Shown piece after piece: positions 35,652-46,733 of a stretch of 64,000 nucleotides of DNA. Under the pieces are notes generated by a model. That model ran no database searches. It was not told the DNA's origin and saw nothing but the letters and a program-made list of their open reading frames with translations. Position numbers and translations under genes: made by a program. The first letter of the stretch is position 1. Every line of letters starts with the position of its first letter. The stretch comes from FEN-1297 sp963787005. GTDB taxonomy: Bacteria; Bacteroidota; Ignavibacteria; Ignavibacteriales; Ignavibacteriaceae. The stretch spans positions 47,043-111,042 of the forward strand of contig CAWBBX010000135.1 in NCBI GenBank assembly GCA_963787005.1, written 5' to 3'.

Positions 35652-37897
35652 GGAAGCAATACGCGGTAATACTTTTTTTAGTATTCCTAATTCCGGTAAG
35701 GATCACGGCACAGGGAAAATGGAAGCTTGTTGCGCCTTATCCCCCGAGATTTTATGCTTCGGCGGCGGCAGAGGTCGGTAATAAAATTATTTTTTGGTGT
35801 GCCGATTATAAGGTTTATTCCACGGATGATCTGGGCAAATCATTTTCAAAATATATTCTCAGCAACGCGCCTCCCAATACTGCCGTATCAGGATATCCCG
35901 AAAGCATGGCATTTGCCGATTCACTGCACGGAACAATAGTTACCACAAACGCCGAGTATAGAACAACGGACGGGGGCAGCAGCTGGCAGATGGTATCTCC
36001 GCTAAATCTTTGGATTAATGAAAACATGGTCTGTTACGGATCCTCGGGTGTCGGCTGGAAATTCGGCGGCGGCGGGGCATATAAGACAACCGATACCGGC
36101 GCAACGTGGAAATTCTTTTCGGCACCGTTTGAAAGTCGCGGGATTTACTCATGCGCCGCGGCGTTAGGGAGCGACAAAGTCTGGGTGTTGAAGAGCAGCT
36201 ATAATCAATCTTATGATGCAGGCGCTATATGGTACAGCGCGGATGCGGGCAAATCATGGTCAAAGCTGAACACCGGCTTTAACCCCGACAGTCTTTTTCA
36301 ATTAAATTATTCGGATTTTAAAATTGATAGTTCCGGGATCGGTTTGGCTTCCGGACGGATATACATGCCTGCCGGCGACAGCGGTTTTGCATTTGTACAA
36401 AGAACATCCGACTTCGGGAAAACTTGGTCTTTATATAAACTGCCCGATATAATACTGAACAACCTGACAGAAATAAACGACAGCACCTGGATTTCGTTCG
36501 GCAATAATTATCGTGATAATACGATACATCAGATCAGAACTACAGATGCCGGAAAAACGTGGAGCGTCTCAGGTCCCATGCTGCAATACCTTGCATATAA
36601 TTTTTGCTACTCGTCTACATATTCAAAACGGGGTGACCTTGTTTTTGCATCCACGGTTGGCGGTCTGTTTATATCTAAAGATAAAGGGTTGACATATTCT
36701 AAACTTTCGTCGGGTAGAGATTTTGTCATCGTTAATTTAGCCGTCGATAATAATCCGCCGGATCCCACAAATCAGATAGTTGCGGCGCTCTCCAACACAC
36801 ATTCTTATTTATTAAGTACGGACGGGGGGAGCAGCTGGGAAAGCATGGAATTTCCATATACACTGTTGAGTAATTTTAGTCATATCGGAATCTCCGGAGG
36901 AACGATATATCTTGTTCCCGACCAGAGAACATTGTATAAGTCAACCGATTCGGGAAATTCATGGATCAATTTGAATGTTCCCACAGGGGGCGGCATACGT
37001 GCGCTGAATATTTTAAATAAGGATACGTTATTCATGGAAGGATATCCGTATACCATATACTCTTTCGACGGCGGCAGCTCGTGGCATAAGAGTCCTTTTC
37101 CGGTCGACAAATGGTTGAATCAATCTCAAATAACCTCCGGAGGAAACATCTCGGCAGTCGGCGGCTTTTACGATTCTACAGGCACAAAGGGGATTATTTA
37201 CCACTCATCCGATTGGGGGAATGACTGGAGAATAATTCAAACTCCGGGTGAAATGAAGTTTGTTAAATTTTCCGACAAAAATCTCGGAACGGCAGTGGGT
37301 AATTATTACGTATATAATACAACAGACGGCGGCGAAACATGGAAACAGCAATTAAAAAGCTCCGACTTTCACACGTATTATTCTGCCGTGGATTTCAGAG
37401 ACTCATTGTACGGACTGCTGAGGGTAAGCGATAATTTTTTCCAAACCAGAGACGGCGGAAAAAGCTGGACTAACAGCGGTCTGACCTCTCCGATAAACGG
37501 TGACCTGGATAAATTAAAGTTCGGCGATAACGGCAATATTTATATTGTAGGATACGGCACGTTCAGCATGTATTCCGCGGGGGATAATTCCGGCAAAGGA
37601 AATTCGGCAGCAACAGACGACACCGTTACAAATCTAACGGGAGTGTTTCTCAGAAATTATCCCAACCCGTTTAATCCCGTCACAAAGATCGAGTACAATA
37701 TTCCCGACAATACTTTTGTAACAATAAAGATATACGATATCCTGGGAAACGAAGTATCAACACTTGTAAATCAATTCATGACGAAAGGCCGGCATGCGGT
37801 TTACTTCAACGGAAAAAACCTGAGCAGCGGGGTTTATATCTCCGCGTTAAAAACCGCCGGATATTATAAAACCAGGAAGCTGTTATTATTGAAATAA
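35648..37897 (+). CDS. Secreted BNR/Ycf48-like repeat protein with C-terminal T9SS-type sorting domain
   Basis: 749 residues with a signal peptide (YAVILFLVFLIPVRITAQ). Repeated BNR/Asp-box-like turns occur throughout (TTDGGSSWQMV, TTDAGKTWSV, STDGGSSWESM, TRDGGKSWTNSG), giving one or two beta-propellers like photosystem-assembly Ycf48 or sialidase-type proteins. No sialidase catalytic set was recognised. The C-terminus is a classic type-A sorting domain: FLRNYPNPFNPVTKIEYNIP, YDILGNEVSTLV and a basic end. This implies export by the type IX system to the cell surface. It overlaps the preceding lipoprotein gene by 4 nt. Confidence 0.85.
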   Translation: MRKQYAVILFLVFLIPVRITAQGKWKLVAPYPPRFYASAAAEVGNKIIFWCADYKVYSTDDLGKSFSKYILSNAPPNTAVSGYPESMAFADSLHGTIVTTNAEYRTTDGGSSWQMVSPLNLWINENMVCYGSSGVGWKFGGGGAYKTTDTGATWKFFSAPFESRGIYSCAAALGSDKVWVLKSSYNQSYDAGAIWYSADAGKSWSKLNTGFNPDSLFQLNYSDFKIDSSGIGLASGRIYMPAGDSGFAFVQRTSDFGKTWSLYKLPDIILNNLTEINDSTWISFGNNYRDNTIHQIRTTDAGKTWSVSGPMLQYLAYNFCYSSTYSKRGDLVFASTVGGLFISKDKGLTYSKLSSGRDFVIVNLAVDNNPPDPTNQIVAALSNTHSYLLSTDGGSSWESMEFPYTLLSNFSHIGISGGTIYLVPDQRTLYKSTDSGNSWINLNVPTGGGIRALNILNKDTLFMEGYPYTIYSFDGGSSWHKSPFPVDKWLNQSQITSGGNISAVGGFYDSTGTKGIIYHSSDWGNDWRIIQTPGEMKFVKFSDKNLGTAVGNYYVYNTTDGGETWKQQLKSSDFHTYYSAVDFRDSLYGLLRVSDNFFQTRDGGKSWTNSGLTSPINGDLDKLKFGDNGNIYIVGYGTFSMYSAGDNSGKGNSAATDDTVTNLTGVFLRNYPNPFNPVTKIEYNIPDNTFVTIKIYDILGNEVSTLVNQFMTKGRHAVYFNGKNLSSGVYISALKTAGYYKTRKLLLLK

Positions 37898-37930
37898 ACA
37901 TGTTTACGTTCAGGAATAAAGCGGCACTTC

Positions 37931-40900
37931 TCACGTGCCCTTTACTTTAATTACCACAAACGTTACATCATCCTCGGGTTCTTTATCATTAACCCATTTG
38001 GAGCCCTGGTTCTTAAGGTGTTCTATAATTTCTTCGGGACTCTTCTCGGCGACGTCTTCAAATACATTTCTTACCCTCTTATACCCGAACATTTCCTTCT
38101 CATCGTTGTGAAGCTCCGGAAGTCCGTCGCTCAGCATTAATAAAGTATCGCCGGGTTTCAATGTTGTTTCTCTTACGTCGTAAGGAAATTTATCTATAGT
38201 GCCGAGCGGCATTCCCTTCATTACATGCTCTTCAATTGTTCTGTCGTTCTTCCTGTAAATGATGACCGGCGGCATTCCGGCGGAAGTCATTTTCATTTTG
38301 TTCCCGCTTATCTTCAGCATAGCCAGACACATTGAGAGCATATGAAAATGCATCTGCTTAATGCAGCGCGACATTTCATGGAACGTAAACATTATATCCG
38401 GATTCGACGCATAGCTGTTGAACAATGATTTTGCCGCGGTTACCATCGTTCCGGCCTTCATGCCGTGTCCCGTCGCGTCGCCCAGAACCACGGTTAGAGT
38501 CCCGTCCATACCGACGTGAAAATCGTAATAGTCACCGCCGACCTCGGTGGCGGTTTTCATATAAACGGCAATATCTAGATGCGGAAGCTCCGGAAGCTGT
38601 TTTGGCAGCAACGAAAGCTGAAGCTGCCGCGCTTCTTCAAGCTCCTTCGTTTTCCTCTCGTTCTCAAGTTCCAGCGCCCGGCTTTCCGCTTCGAGCGCTT
38701 TAGCTTGAAGCTCTGCAGTCTGCGCTCTCAATTCCATTTCGTTAATCTTCTGGCGCTCGCGCTCTTTTGCAAGCAGTCTTTTTCTTTGAAGGCGGTCGGC
38801 AGAGAAAACGAGTCCGATGAAAATTATAACATAGCCTGCATACGCCCACCCGGTTCTCCACCACGGAGGGAGAATGGTTATCTTCATCGACGCGCCTTCG
38901 GTGTTCCAGATGCCGTCGCAGTTGGAGGCTTTTACTTTAAATACATAATTTCCCGGATCGAGGTTGGTATATATCGCGAAGCGGCGGTTGTCATAGCTCC
39001 ACGCTTTGTCGTATCCCACCAGCATGTGTGCGTATTTGTTCTTGTCGGGCCGCGAATAATGAAGCGCGTCGAAATCAAACGAGACGTCGTTTTGCGAGTT
39101 CGATAAAGTTATACTCTTCGCGTTCATCACGGGAGTATCTAGCGGATCATCCTCTCCCATTTTCGTAACGGATTGATTCGATAATTTTACATCAGTAATA
39201 TGAACTATAGGCGGGGTCTTGTTGAACTTACTTGTGGAAAATTCAACCAGTCCATTATTGCCGCCGAAGTAAAGTTTTCCGTTATTGTCTTTTGCCGCAA
39301 CAAGCTGGTAGAACATCTCTCCGCCCAGCCCGTCTTTTGCGTCGTAATTAACAAAGCCGACCCTTCCCGTCGATTTATCCGTCGTCATTCTGGAAATCCC
39401 GTTATTGGACGATATCCACAAATTTCCGGAATCATCTTTGAGTATCGACGCAAGCACGTTTGTCGGCAGCCCGTTGCTCTCGTTATAAATAGTGAACTTT
39501 TCTGTAGCCGGATTGAACTTGTCGAGCCCTTTTTGAGTTGCGAGCCACAAGATGCCGTTCCCATCCTCATAAATATCTAGAACGCTGTTATCCCCAATTG
39601 AATTCTCTTTTTTCGGATCTACACGGTAGTATTTTGTCTTATCGGTTTTGGGATCATATCTGGTAAGACCGTTACTGCCGGTGCCGATCCATACGATACC
39701 GTCGCGGTCAATATGAATACACTTGATGTCGCTCCCGCTTACGAGGAACTGACTCTTTAAATTCGAAAACAAACTCTCTGCTTTTTTTTCTCCTTCTGCC
39801 TTCAGTTCTACAACCTGTATTCCCCACAACGCGGAATCGGCGGGTGGGATAGCGTTCCAATTTCCGTATGAATGGCTGTCGTCCGAAACATATCTTAGTT
39901 TATAAATGCCCGGAGTCAGTTTCACGAGACCTGCAGTAATTCTGTTCTTGCTTGCACCCCCAAGGTAATAGCTGTCCGCAAATTTTTTAGCCGACCATAC
40001 CGTATCTCCCCGGCTGTTTTGAACCCAGCCGAAATCAAATTCATTTACAGAATTGGCGAGCACACCTTCCCCCCCACACACAACGAGGTAATTTCCCGGA
40101 CGATCTATCTTTATTTCTTTTGTTAAATTCTGGCTATTGCCGACTTTTAATATCGATTGAATTACACCCGGTGAATTTTCTTTAGAGCGGATAAAGTGCA
40201 TAATTTTATACGGATACTCCCGGTTTGATTCGCTGTATATTCTTTCGGTCTTGTTTGTCGACGGGTCGTACAGATTTAATCCGTTCCCGGTTCCCACCCA
40301 TATTTGCCCTTTCTCGTTACGCACCAGAACCCGCACAAAAGGATTGGAAAGACTTTCCTCCGAAAGCGAATCATAGTTCGCTACAAGTTTTAACCGTCCG
40401 TCCGGAAAATATTTGTATAGTCCCGCGCCCCATGTTCCGAGATAAAGAGAGCCGTCTTTGTTCTCCAGTATCGACCTTACCGAACCTCCGAACATATCAT
40501 TCTTTAACTTAAGAGGTACTCTCTCTATTTTATTTTTATCCGTATAAAATTTATTAAATCCGGCTCCCCTGGTACCGACGTATACAAGACCGTTATGCAA
40601 AGTAGATGCTGTGACAGCCATAATATCGCTGCCGCTTAGGCTGTTCGGGTTTTTCGGATCGTATTTATAGGTTACGAAGGGCTCTCTTGTTTTATCGTAT
40701 TTGAAAACACCGTTAAGCATAGAGCCGATCCACATGATGCCGGATTTATCGAAGCAGATGGAACTGATCATCGAGCTCGGGCCGCTTGTACTGGGCCTCA
40801 TTTGTATTTCATTAAAATTTATATGGTGATAAGTGTTGGAAATTCCGTCGAATTTTAATAATCCCAAAGCAGCGCTCCCGATCCAGATATTGCCGTCGTG

Positions 40901-41771
40901 ATCCTGCGCGAGGCAGGGAAAGAAAACAGAGTTACCGAAGTTCTTTCCGGTTATTTTATATACCGAACTTAGGGTACTGTCCTTTGAGTAATATTTATAG
41001 ATACCGTGTTCTGTGAGAATCCAGAGGTAGCCGTTTTGATCCGGGAAAAGATAAGTACCGCGTTCCTTAAAATTGTTATACGGGTAGGCGTTGTCGACCG
41101 GCTTAAAGTCTTGAGTCTCCAGCATTTTCCTGGAAGTATCGTAATAACAAAGGCCGTATTTCCAGCTGTTCACCCACAATGTACCGTTATATTCGCACAT
41201 TCCTTTTATAACGTCGTAAAAACGGTTGGAGTTTTTTATCCTCGCAGTATCGAAGTTAACGTGCACAAAGCGGCCGCTCTTCCTATTGAACTTAAGCAGC
41301 CCGGCACTTAATGAGCCGACCCATACGTTGTTTTGTGGGTCGCAGAATATATCTACTGCCTTAGGAGAATTACTTAGAAATAACGCCGCGAATTGATTAA
41401 GATTATAGTTTCTAAAGGATTTCGTATACCTGTCGAACATGGAAACCCCATCCTTGTGTGCGACCCATATATTATGGTCTTTGTCCTCCGCTAGCCCATA
41501 CGTATTATTACCGCCGATCGAGGTGCTGTCCCCGGGCTCGTTTTTATAAACTTTGAATTCATAACCGTCGTACATATCTATGCCGTTCTGGGTAGCGAAC
41601 CATAAAAATCCGTACGAATCCTGGATAATAAACATAACCTGGTTATCGGATAATCCCTGCGCGGTTGAAATATGTTCGGTGATAAGCTGCTGGGGATAAA
41701 TAATACCCGAAACGGATATTAAGAGGAAAATCAAAAAGACAGTATTTAATAATTTTATTAGATAAGCTCAA
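37931..41771 (-). CDS. Sensor PP2C phosphatase 1 of the array (propeller + Y_Y_Y + SpoIIE)
   Basis: About 1,280 residues. Periplasmic part: two-component-regulator propeller repeats (SYGFLWFATQNGIDMYDGYE and many similar), interrupted at about 515-640 by an inserted beta-rich domain (YVSDDSHSYGNWNAIPPADS), then a Y_Y_Y domain (LDPGNYVFKVKASNCDGIW). One membrane helix follows (WAYAGYVIIFIGLVFSADRL), then a long coiled coil and a cytoplasmic PP2C domain at about 1040-1265. The PP2C metal ligands are in GGDYYD, LGDATGHGMKAG, LSDGLPELH and EPEDDVTFVV. The clean frame starts at 41734. A strong AGGAGG at 41777-41782, 5 nt before a TTG at 41769-41771, feeds this frame if one T of the run at 41733-41737 is removed. 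More GC-rich than the other array members. Confidence 0.87.
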
Positions 41772-41776
41772 TCGGG

Positions 41777-41782
41777 CCTCCT
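41777..41782 (-). promoter_or_regulatory. Strong Shine-Dalgarno site for sensor phosphatase 1
   Basis: AGGAGG on the minus strand, 5 nt from a TTG codon (41769-41771) whose frame joins the phosphatase gene after removal of a single T. It argues that the true start is here and not at the internal TTG at 41734. Confidence 0.5.
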
Positions 41783-41930
41783 ATAAAATTGAAAGCGTTG
41801 TTTCAACAAAATCCGCAATTATAATATATAATTATTTTGAAGATAATCTTCCTGCCGGAGAAGAAAGATGTTCACAATAAATATGCACCGAACCTACGGC
41901 TCTCTTTTCTGTTTTTAGAGTTCTTTTATG

Positions 41931-42216
41931 CAACGGATTAAAATCCGTTGTTACAATATGGGGCGAGGCTACGCCTCTTGCTTTTATCTCAATTTGGCTT
42001 TTTACCATTTAATGCTTGTTATCTAAATTATTAAAGCCGTAGGCTCGTATCATTTATTAATGGTTGAATTTTACTAATGTAACAACCATGATATAATCCA
42101 GCGGAGATAAAGCACAAACCAAATCTACAAGTGCCGCAGGCACGAGGCATTTATTAACGCCGGGTTTTAACCCGGTTTATTAGGCCATCTTAGAAACAAA
42201 TGAGTCCCGTAGGGAC
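41931..42216. repeat. Cluster of REP-like extragenic hairpins beside a Y1 transposase
   Basis: At least six short perfect palindromes in about 290 bp: CAACGGATT-AA-AATCCGTTG (41931-41950), GAGGC-TAC-GCCTC (41965-41977), AGCC-GTA-GGCT (about 42035-42045), GTGCC-GCA-GGCAC (42131-42143), CCGGGTT-TT-AACCCGG (42160-42175) and GTCCC-GTA-GGGAC (42204-42216). Trinucleotide loops dominate. They lie directly downstream of a Y1-type transposase gene, the usual place for REP/BIME-like elements served by such enzymes. Confidence 0.75.
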
Positions 42217-42247
42217 GACGCATAGATTCAAATACCAAAAAAACTAG

Positions 42248-42709
42248 CTATATCAAATCTCGAAAAACATATCTCTCATCATACTCTATCTTAAAATTCT
42301 TCAGAAACTTTAGGTACTCTTCTCTAAACGTTTTTTTCTTATGATGCTCTTCCTGGTTCAGTATATAATTATAAATCCCGTCTACCTGAGATTGACCATA
42401 GGAAAACACACCATAACCTTCCTGCCACTCAAACCGGCTTTCAGTTAATTTATTATCGTTTATGTATTTCGAGGATTTCGCCTTTGCCGTTTTCATCAAT
42501 TCTGAAACAGACACAACCGGCCTCAATCCAAAGAGACAATGTACATGATCGGCCACTCCATTTACTATTATTGTCTTGCAGCCTGCTTCGTTTATCAAGT
42601 TACCGATTACTCCGCATAGCTTTTTATTCCAGGATTTTTGTATCATAGCTCTGCGGTATTTAACGGCAAAAACAGTTTGCAGATATATTTGATGATATGT
42701 GTTTGCCAC
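42248..42709 (-). CDS. IS200/IS605-type (Y1 HUH) transposase, REP-associated style
   Basis: 153 residues, a complete TnpA-size protein. The HUH motif is ADHVHCLF (His55, His57). The catalytic-tyrosine helix is YNYILNQEEHH, after the conserved EWQEGYGVFS. These enzymes move single-stranded DNA through hairpin ends. Here the gene sits inside the sensor-phosphatase array, between members 1 and 2, with hairpin repeats on its downstream side and an orphan phosphatase-gene tail on its upstream side. I see no tnpB. Confidence 0.9.
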   Translation of the reverse strand: MANTYHQIYLQTVFAVKYRRAMIQKSWNKKLCGVIGNLINEAGCKTIIVNGVADHVHCLFGLRPVVSVSELMKTAKAKSSKYINDNKLTESRFEWQEGYGVFSYGQSQVDGIYNYILNQEEHHKKKTFREEYLKFLKNFKIEYDERYVFRDLI

Positions 42710-42720
42710 AATTGCTCTTG

Positions 42721-42750
42721 TTATTTAATTTTTATAACAACAAATGTCAC
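42721..42750 (-). pseudogene. Orphan 3' tail of a PP2C phosphatase gene
   Basis: The minus strand reads VTFVVIKIK-stop in frame, the exact kind of C-terminus found in the array genes, but nothing upstream continues the homology. It abuts the transposase start and is followed by TTCGTCCCTTAAA-type repeat sequence, then the intact 3' end of member 2. Confidence 0.65.
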
Positions 42751-42792
42751 ATTCCTTCTTCGTCCCTTAAACGGAACTACGCCGGATGTGCA

Positions 42793-45700
42793 TCATTTTA
42801 TCTTAATAACCACAAACGTAACGTCATCTTCCGGCTCTTTGTCATCTACCCATTTTGAGCCTTGGGTTTTTAAATGCTCTATAATTTCTTCGGGACTATT
42901 TTCTGCAACGTCTTCAAAAACATTTCTAACTCTTTTGTACCCGAACATTTCTTCATTAGAATTATGAAGTTCCGGCAGTCCGTCGCTGAACAATAACAAA
43001 GTATCGCCTGTATTTAATTTCGTTTCTTTTAAGTCGTAAGGAAATTTGTCAATTGCGCCCAGCGGCATCCCTTTTATTACATGCTCTTCGATTGTTCTAT
43101 CATATTTTCTGTAAATAAGAATCGGCGGCATCCCGGCGGAAGACATTTTTATTTTATCGCCGCTGATTTTAAGCATTGCAAGACACATTGAAAGCATGTG
43201 AAAGTGCATTTGTTTTATACATCTCGACATTTCATGAAACGTAAAAATAATATCCGGGTTTGACGCATAACTGTTAAAAAGAGATTTAGCAGCGGTAACC
43301 ATTGTTCCGGCTTTCATTCCGTGCCCGGTTGCATCTCCGAGTACAACAGTTAACGTTCCGTCAATTGCTAAGTGAAAATCATAATAGTCTCCGCCGACTT
43401 CAGTAGCAGTTTTCATATACACCGCAATATCCAGATGGGGAAGACTCGGAAGCTGTTTCGGCAGCAATGATAATTGAAGCTGTCTTGCTTCTTCAAGTTC
43501 TTTTGTCTTTCTTTCGTTTTCAAGCTCAAGCGCCCGACTTTCGGCTTCCGCTGCTTTAGCCCGCAATTCTATTTCGTTAACTCTTTGCCGTTCTCTTTCT
43601 TTTGTGAGCAGCCTTTTTCTCTGGAAGCGGTCAACCGAAAAAACCAACCCTGCAAAAAGCAAAATATATCCGGCGTAAGCCCATATTGTTTTCCACCAGG
43701 GCGGAAGAATAATAATTTCTATTGATGCTCCTTTCTCATTCCAAATGCCGTCGTTATTTGAAGCCCTAACTTTAAAAACATATTTCCCGGGATCCAGATT
43801 CGTATAAGAAGCAAAACGCCTGTCATCGTGGTTCCATTCTTTATCATATCCTTTAAGAATATGAGAGTATTCGTTCTTCTCAGGCTGCGAAAAATGGAGC
43901 GCGGAAAATTCGAATGAAATATTATTCTGCGAACTGCTTAGTGTTATTTTCTTAGCGTTCATTACCGGAACTTTAAGCGGATCATTTTCCCCCATTTTTG
44001 CAACAGATTTATTCGACAGCTTTATATCTGTTATCTGCACGATAGGCGGAATGTTATTGAATTTTGCCGGTGAGAATTCATTCAAACCCTGGTTACTGCC
44101 GAAATACAGCTTTCCGCTGCTTGCCTTTATCGCAGCTTGCGGATTGCTAAACGACGTACTGCTTAAACCGTCCCGAGTATTGTAATTAACGAATGAAACC
44201 TTGCCGGAAGATTTAGATACTATCATTCTGGAAATTCCGTTTTCAGAAGATATCCAGAGATTGCCCGAATTATCCTCGAGCACGGAAGTTAAATTGTTAG
44301 TAGGCAGGCCGTCATTTTCCGTATAAACGGTAAATTTTTCTTTTACAGGATCAAACCTGTCCAGCCCTTCCCGTGTTGCTATCCAAAATATTCCGTTTTT
44401 GTCTTCATAAATATTAGATATTGAGTTGCTGCTTAATGAGTTGGGGTTCTTGGGATCGGATTTGTAATATTTGGTTTCCTGCGTTACCGGATTATATCTT
44501 GTTAAGCCGTTTCTTGCAGTACCAATCCATGCAAGGCCGTTGGGACTAATATGAATATCGGTAATATTCCAGCCGCTTGTTAACGGCTGGTTGTTTACTT
44601 TTCTAAATACGCTTTCAGCAGTTTGAATTTCTTTATCATTTAATTTTATAACCTGGATTCCCCACAGGGCAGAGTCCGGAGGCGGAGCAGCATTCCAATG
44701 CCCGTATGAGTGGCTGTCGTCCGAAAAGTATCTTAACTTATAGCTGCCCGGAACAAGATTAACTATGTCGGCAGAAATTACATTCTTTATTGTGCCTCCC
44801 AAATAATAAGTTTTAAAAGCACTTTGAGCAGTCCAGATAGTATCGCCTTTTTGATTTTCAAGCCAGCCGTAATCAGCATTATTTTGACTGCCGAAAAGTA
44901 AAGTCCCTTCGCCGACCGATACACATAAATATTTTCCGGGCTCTTTTATTGAAAAATCTTTAGTGAGATTCTGACTGTTGCCTACCTTTAAAATTGATTG
45001 AACAACTGCGGGACTATTTTCTTTTGAACGGATAAGGTTCATTAACTCATTCGGGTATTGCCTTTCAAGATGATTTTGTATCCTAGTCATCTTTTTTGTT
45101 ATCGGATTGTAAATATTAAGTCCGTTATCTCCTATCCAGATTTGACCATTAGCATCCCTTGCAAGAACATTTATATAATTACTAAACAAACTTTGTGAGG
45201 AAGCCGAATCACGTTGCGCAATTAATTCTATGCTTCCGTTTGAATTGTATTTATATAAGCCTGCGCCGGTAGTTCCGAGATATAATGAACCGTCTTCATT
45301 TTCCAGAAACGTATTTACCGAACCTCCGTAAAAATCTTTTTTTAGTTTAAAATTTATTCTTTCAAATTTATTCTGCGAAGGGTAAAACTTGTCAAAGCCT
45401 GAGCCTTGTGTTCCTACATAAATTAAATTGCTTTTAACCTTTGACTGATATAAAGCAGAAATTTGATTTCCGCTCAAACTATTTTGATTTTGTGAATTGT
45501 ATTTATAGCTTACAAAGGGTTCACCGGTTGGGTCATACTTAAAAATTCCCTGCCCGCCAAGTCCCAATCCACATTACTCCGGACTTATCTACCGCTAATG
45601 CTTGAATCCCGTTTTGTCCGTTCTTCATTATATTTTCCCCGTAATTTATGGTTTCAAAATTATCAGAGAGTCCCTTAAACTTAAATAAACCTTCGGGTCC

Positions 45701-46631
45701 GCAGGCGGTCCAGAGATTTCCTTCATTATCTTCGGTAGCTGTAAAAGGCAAAATGCCTCTATAAATTGTACTAAATTTATTAATCGTCGAGTATTTTATT
45801 ATCCGCATAATTATATTTGAATATTCCGCTGCCGGTTAAAATCCATAGATAGCCGTTTTTATCCGGGTATAAATAATATCCGGGTACTTTTAAATTTGTG
45901 TATTTAACTGAATTATCATCTGAAACGAAATTCTGTGCTTCCATTAAATTTTTCTTTGCATCGTAATAGCATAACCCGTGTATCCAGCTTAATGCCCATA
46001 TTTTTCCCTTATATTCACATATTCCATCCATAACATTAGACCCGTAGTTATTATTGCTTCCCGGGTTTGTAGAATCAAAGTCGATAGCAATAAATTGGTC
46101 GGTTTTTCTGTTATATCTTAGAATTTCACCGGTTGTTACTTGATTGCTTACATTCCCGGTCCAAATATTGTTTTTGGAATCGCAATATATATCAAGCACT
46201 TTTGGTAGGTTAGGATTAAAATCGCGCGCAAACTTATTTAAATTATAATTTTTAAAAGTTCCGGTATACCTGTTAAAGCGGGATACACCATTCCATTGGG
46301 CAATCCAAAGATTATGATCCTTATCTTCCGTAATTTTCAAAACTCTGTTATCGCCGATTGAATTATTATCGCCGGCTTCATGTTTGTAGACTTTGAAGTC
46401 GTAGCCGTCATATCTGTCGAGACCATTCCATGTTCCTATCCATAAAAATCCGTATGAGTCCTGAATAATCGAGAGTACTCGGCTGTCCGATAATCCCTGG
46501 GATATGGAAATGTGCTTTGTATTTATCGTCAGGCTTTCCGGCTGCCGGTTTTGTGCACGTAAGTTAACGTACGAAAAGACGATAACCAAAAATGCCAGAC
46601 ATACTGCAAAAAAGTAATTTATACTTTTCAA
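42793..46631 (-). CDS. Sensor PP2C phosphatase 2 (propeller + Y_Y_Y + SpoIIE), two one-base frame breaks
   Basis: About 1,278 residues in three frames: 45780-46631 (signal peptide FFAVCLAFLVIVFSYVNLRA and first propeller blades), 45539-45808 and 42793-45567. Each junction is restored by deleting one base (near 45784 and near 45550), giving a gene parallel to member 1. It has propeller repeats (GFLWIGTWNGLDRYDGYDFK), the inserted SHSYG-type domain (about 535-660), Y_Y_Y, one membrane helix, a coiled coil and PP2C with GGDYYD, LGDATGHGMKAG, FSDGLPELH and EPEDDVTFVV. The phosphatase DNA is nearly identical to member 6. Confidence 0.85.
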
Positions 46632-46669
46632 AATGTACTCCTTAAAATTATTGAATGTTCATTCGGGAA

Positions 46670-46696
46670 TTATTTCATTTTAATTACAACAAACGT
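46670..46696 (-). pseudogene. Second orphan 3' tail of a PP2C phosphatase gene
   Basis: The minus strand reads TFVVIKMK-stop, matching the last residues of array member 7, directly beside a GTCCC-TTAAAA-GGGAC hairpin (46701-46716) and upstream of member 2. No longer homology precedes it. Confidence 0.6.
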
Positions 46697-46733
46697 CTTC
46701 GTCCCTTAAAAGGGACTACTCCGCGATTAACTA

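Noticed and set aside
38579..39106. Plus-strand open frame inside sensor phosphatase 1
   Set aside because: Arg/Phe-rich shadow of the PP2C and coiled-coil coding region.
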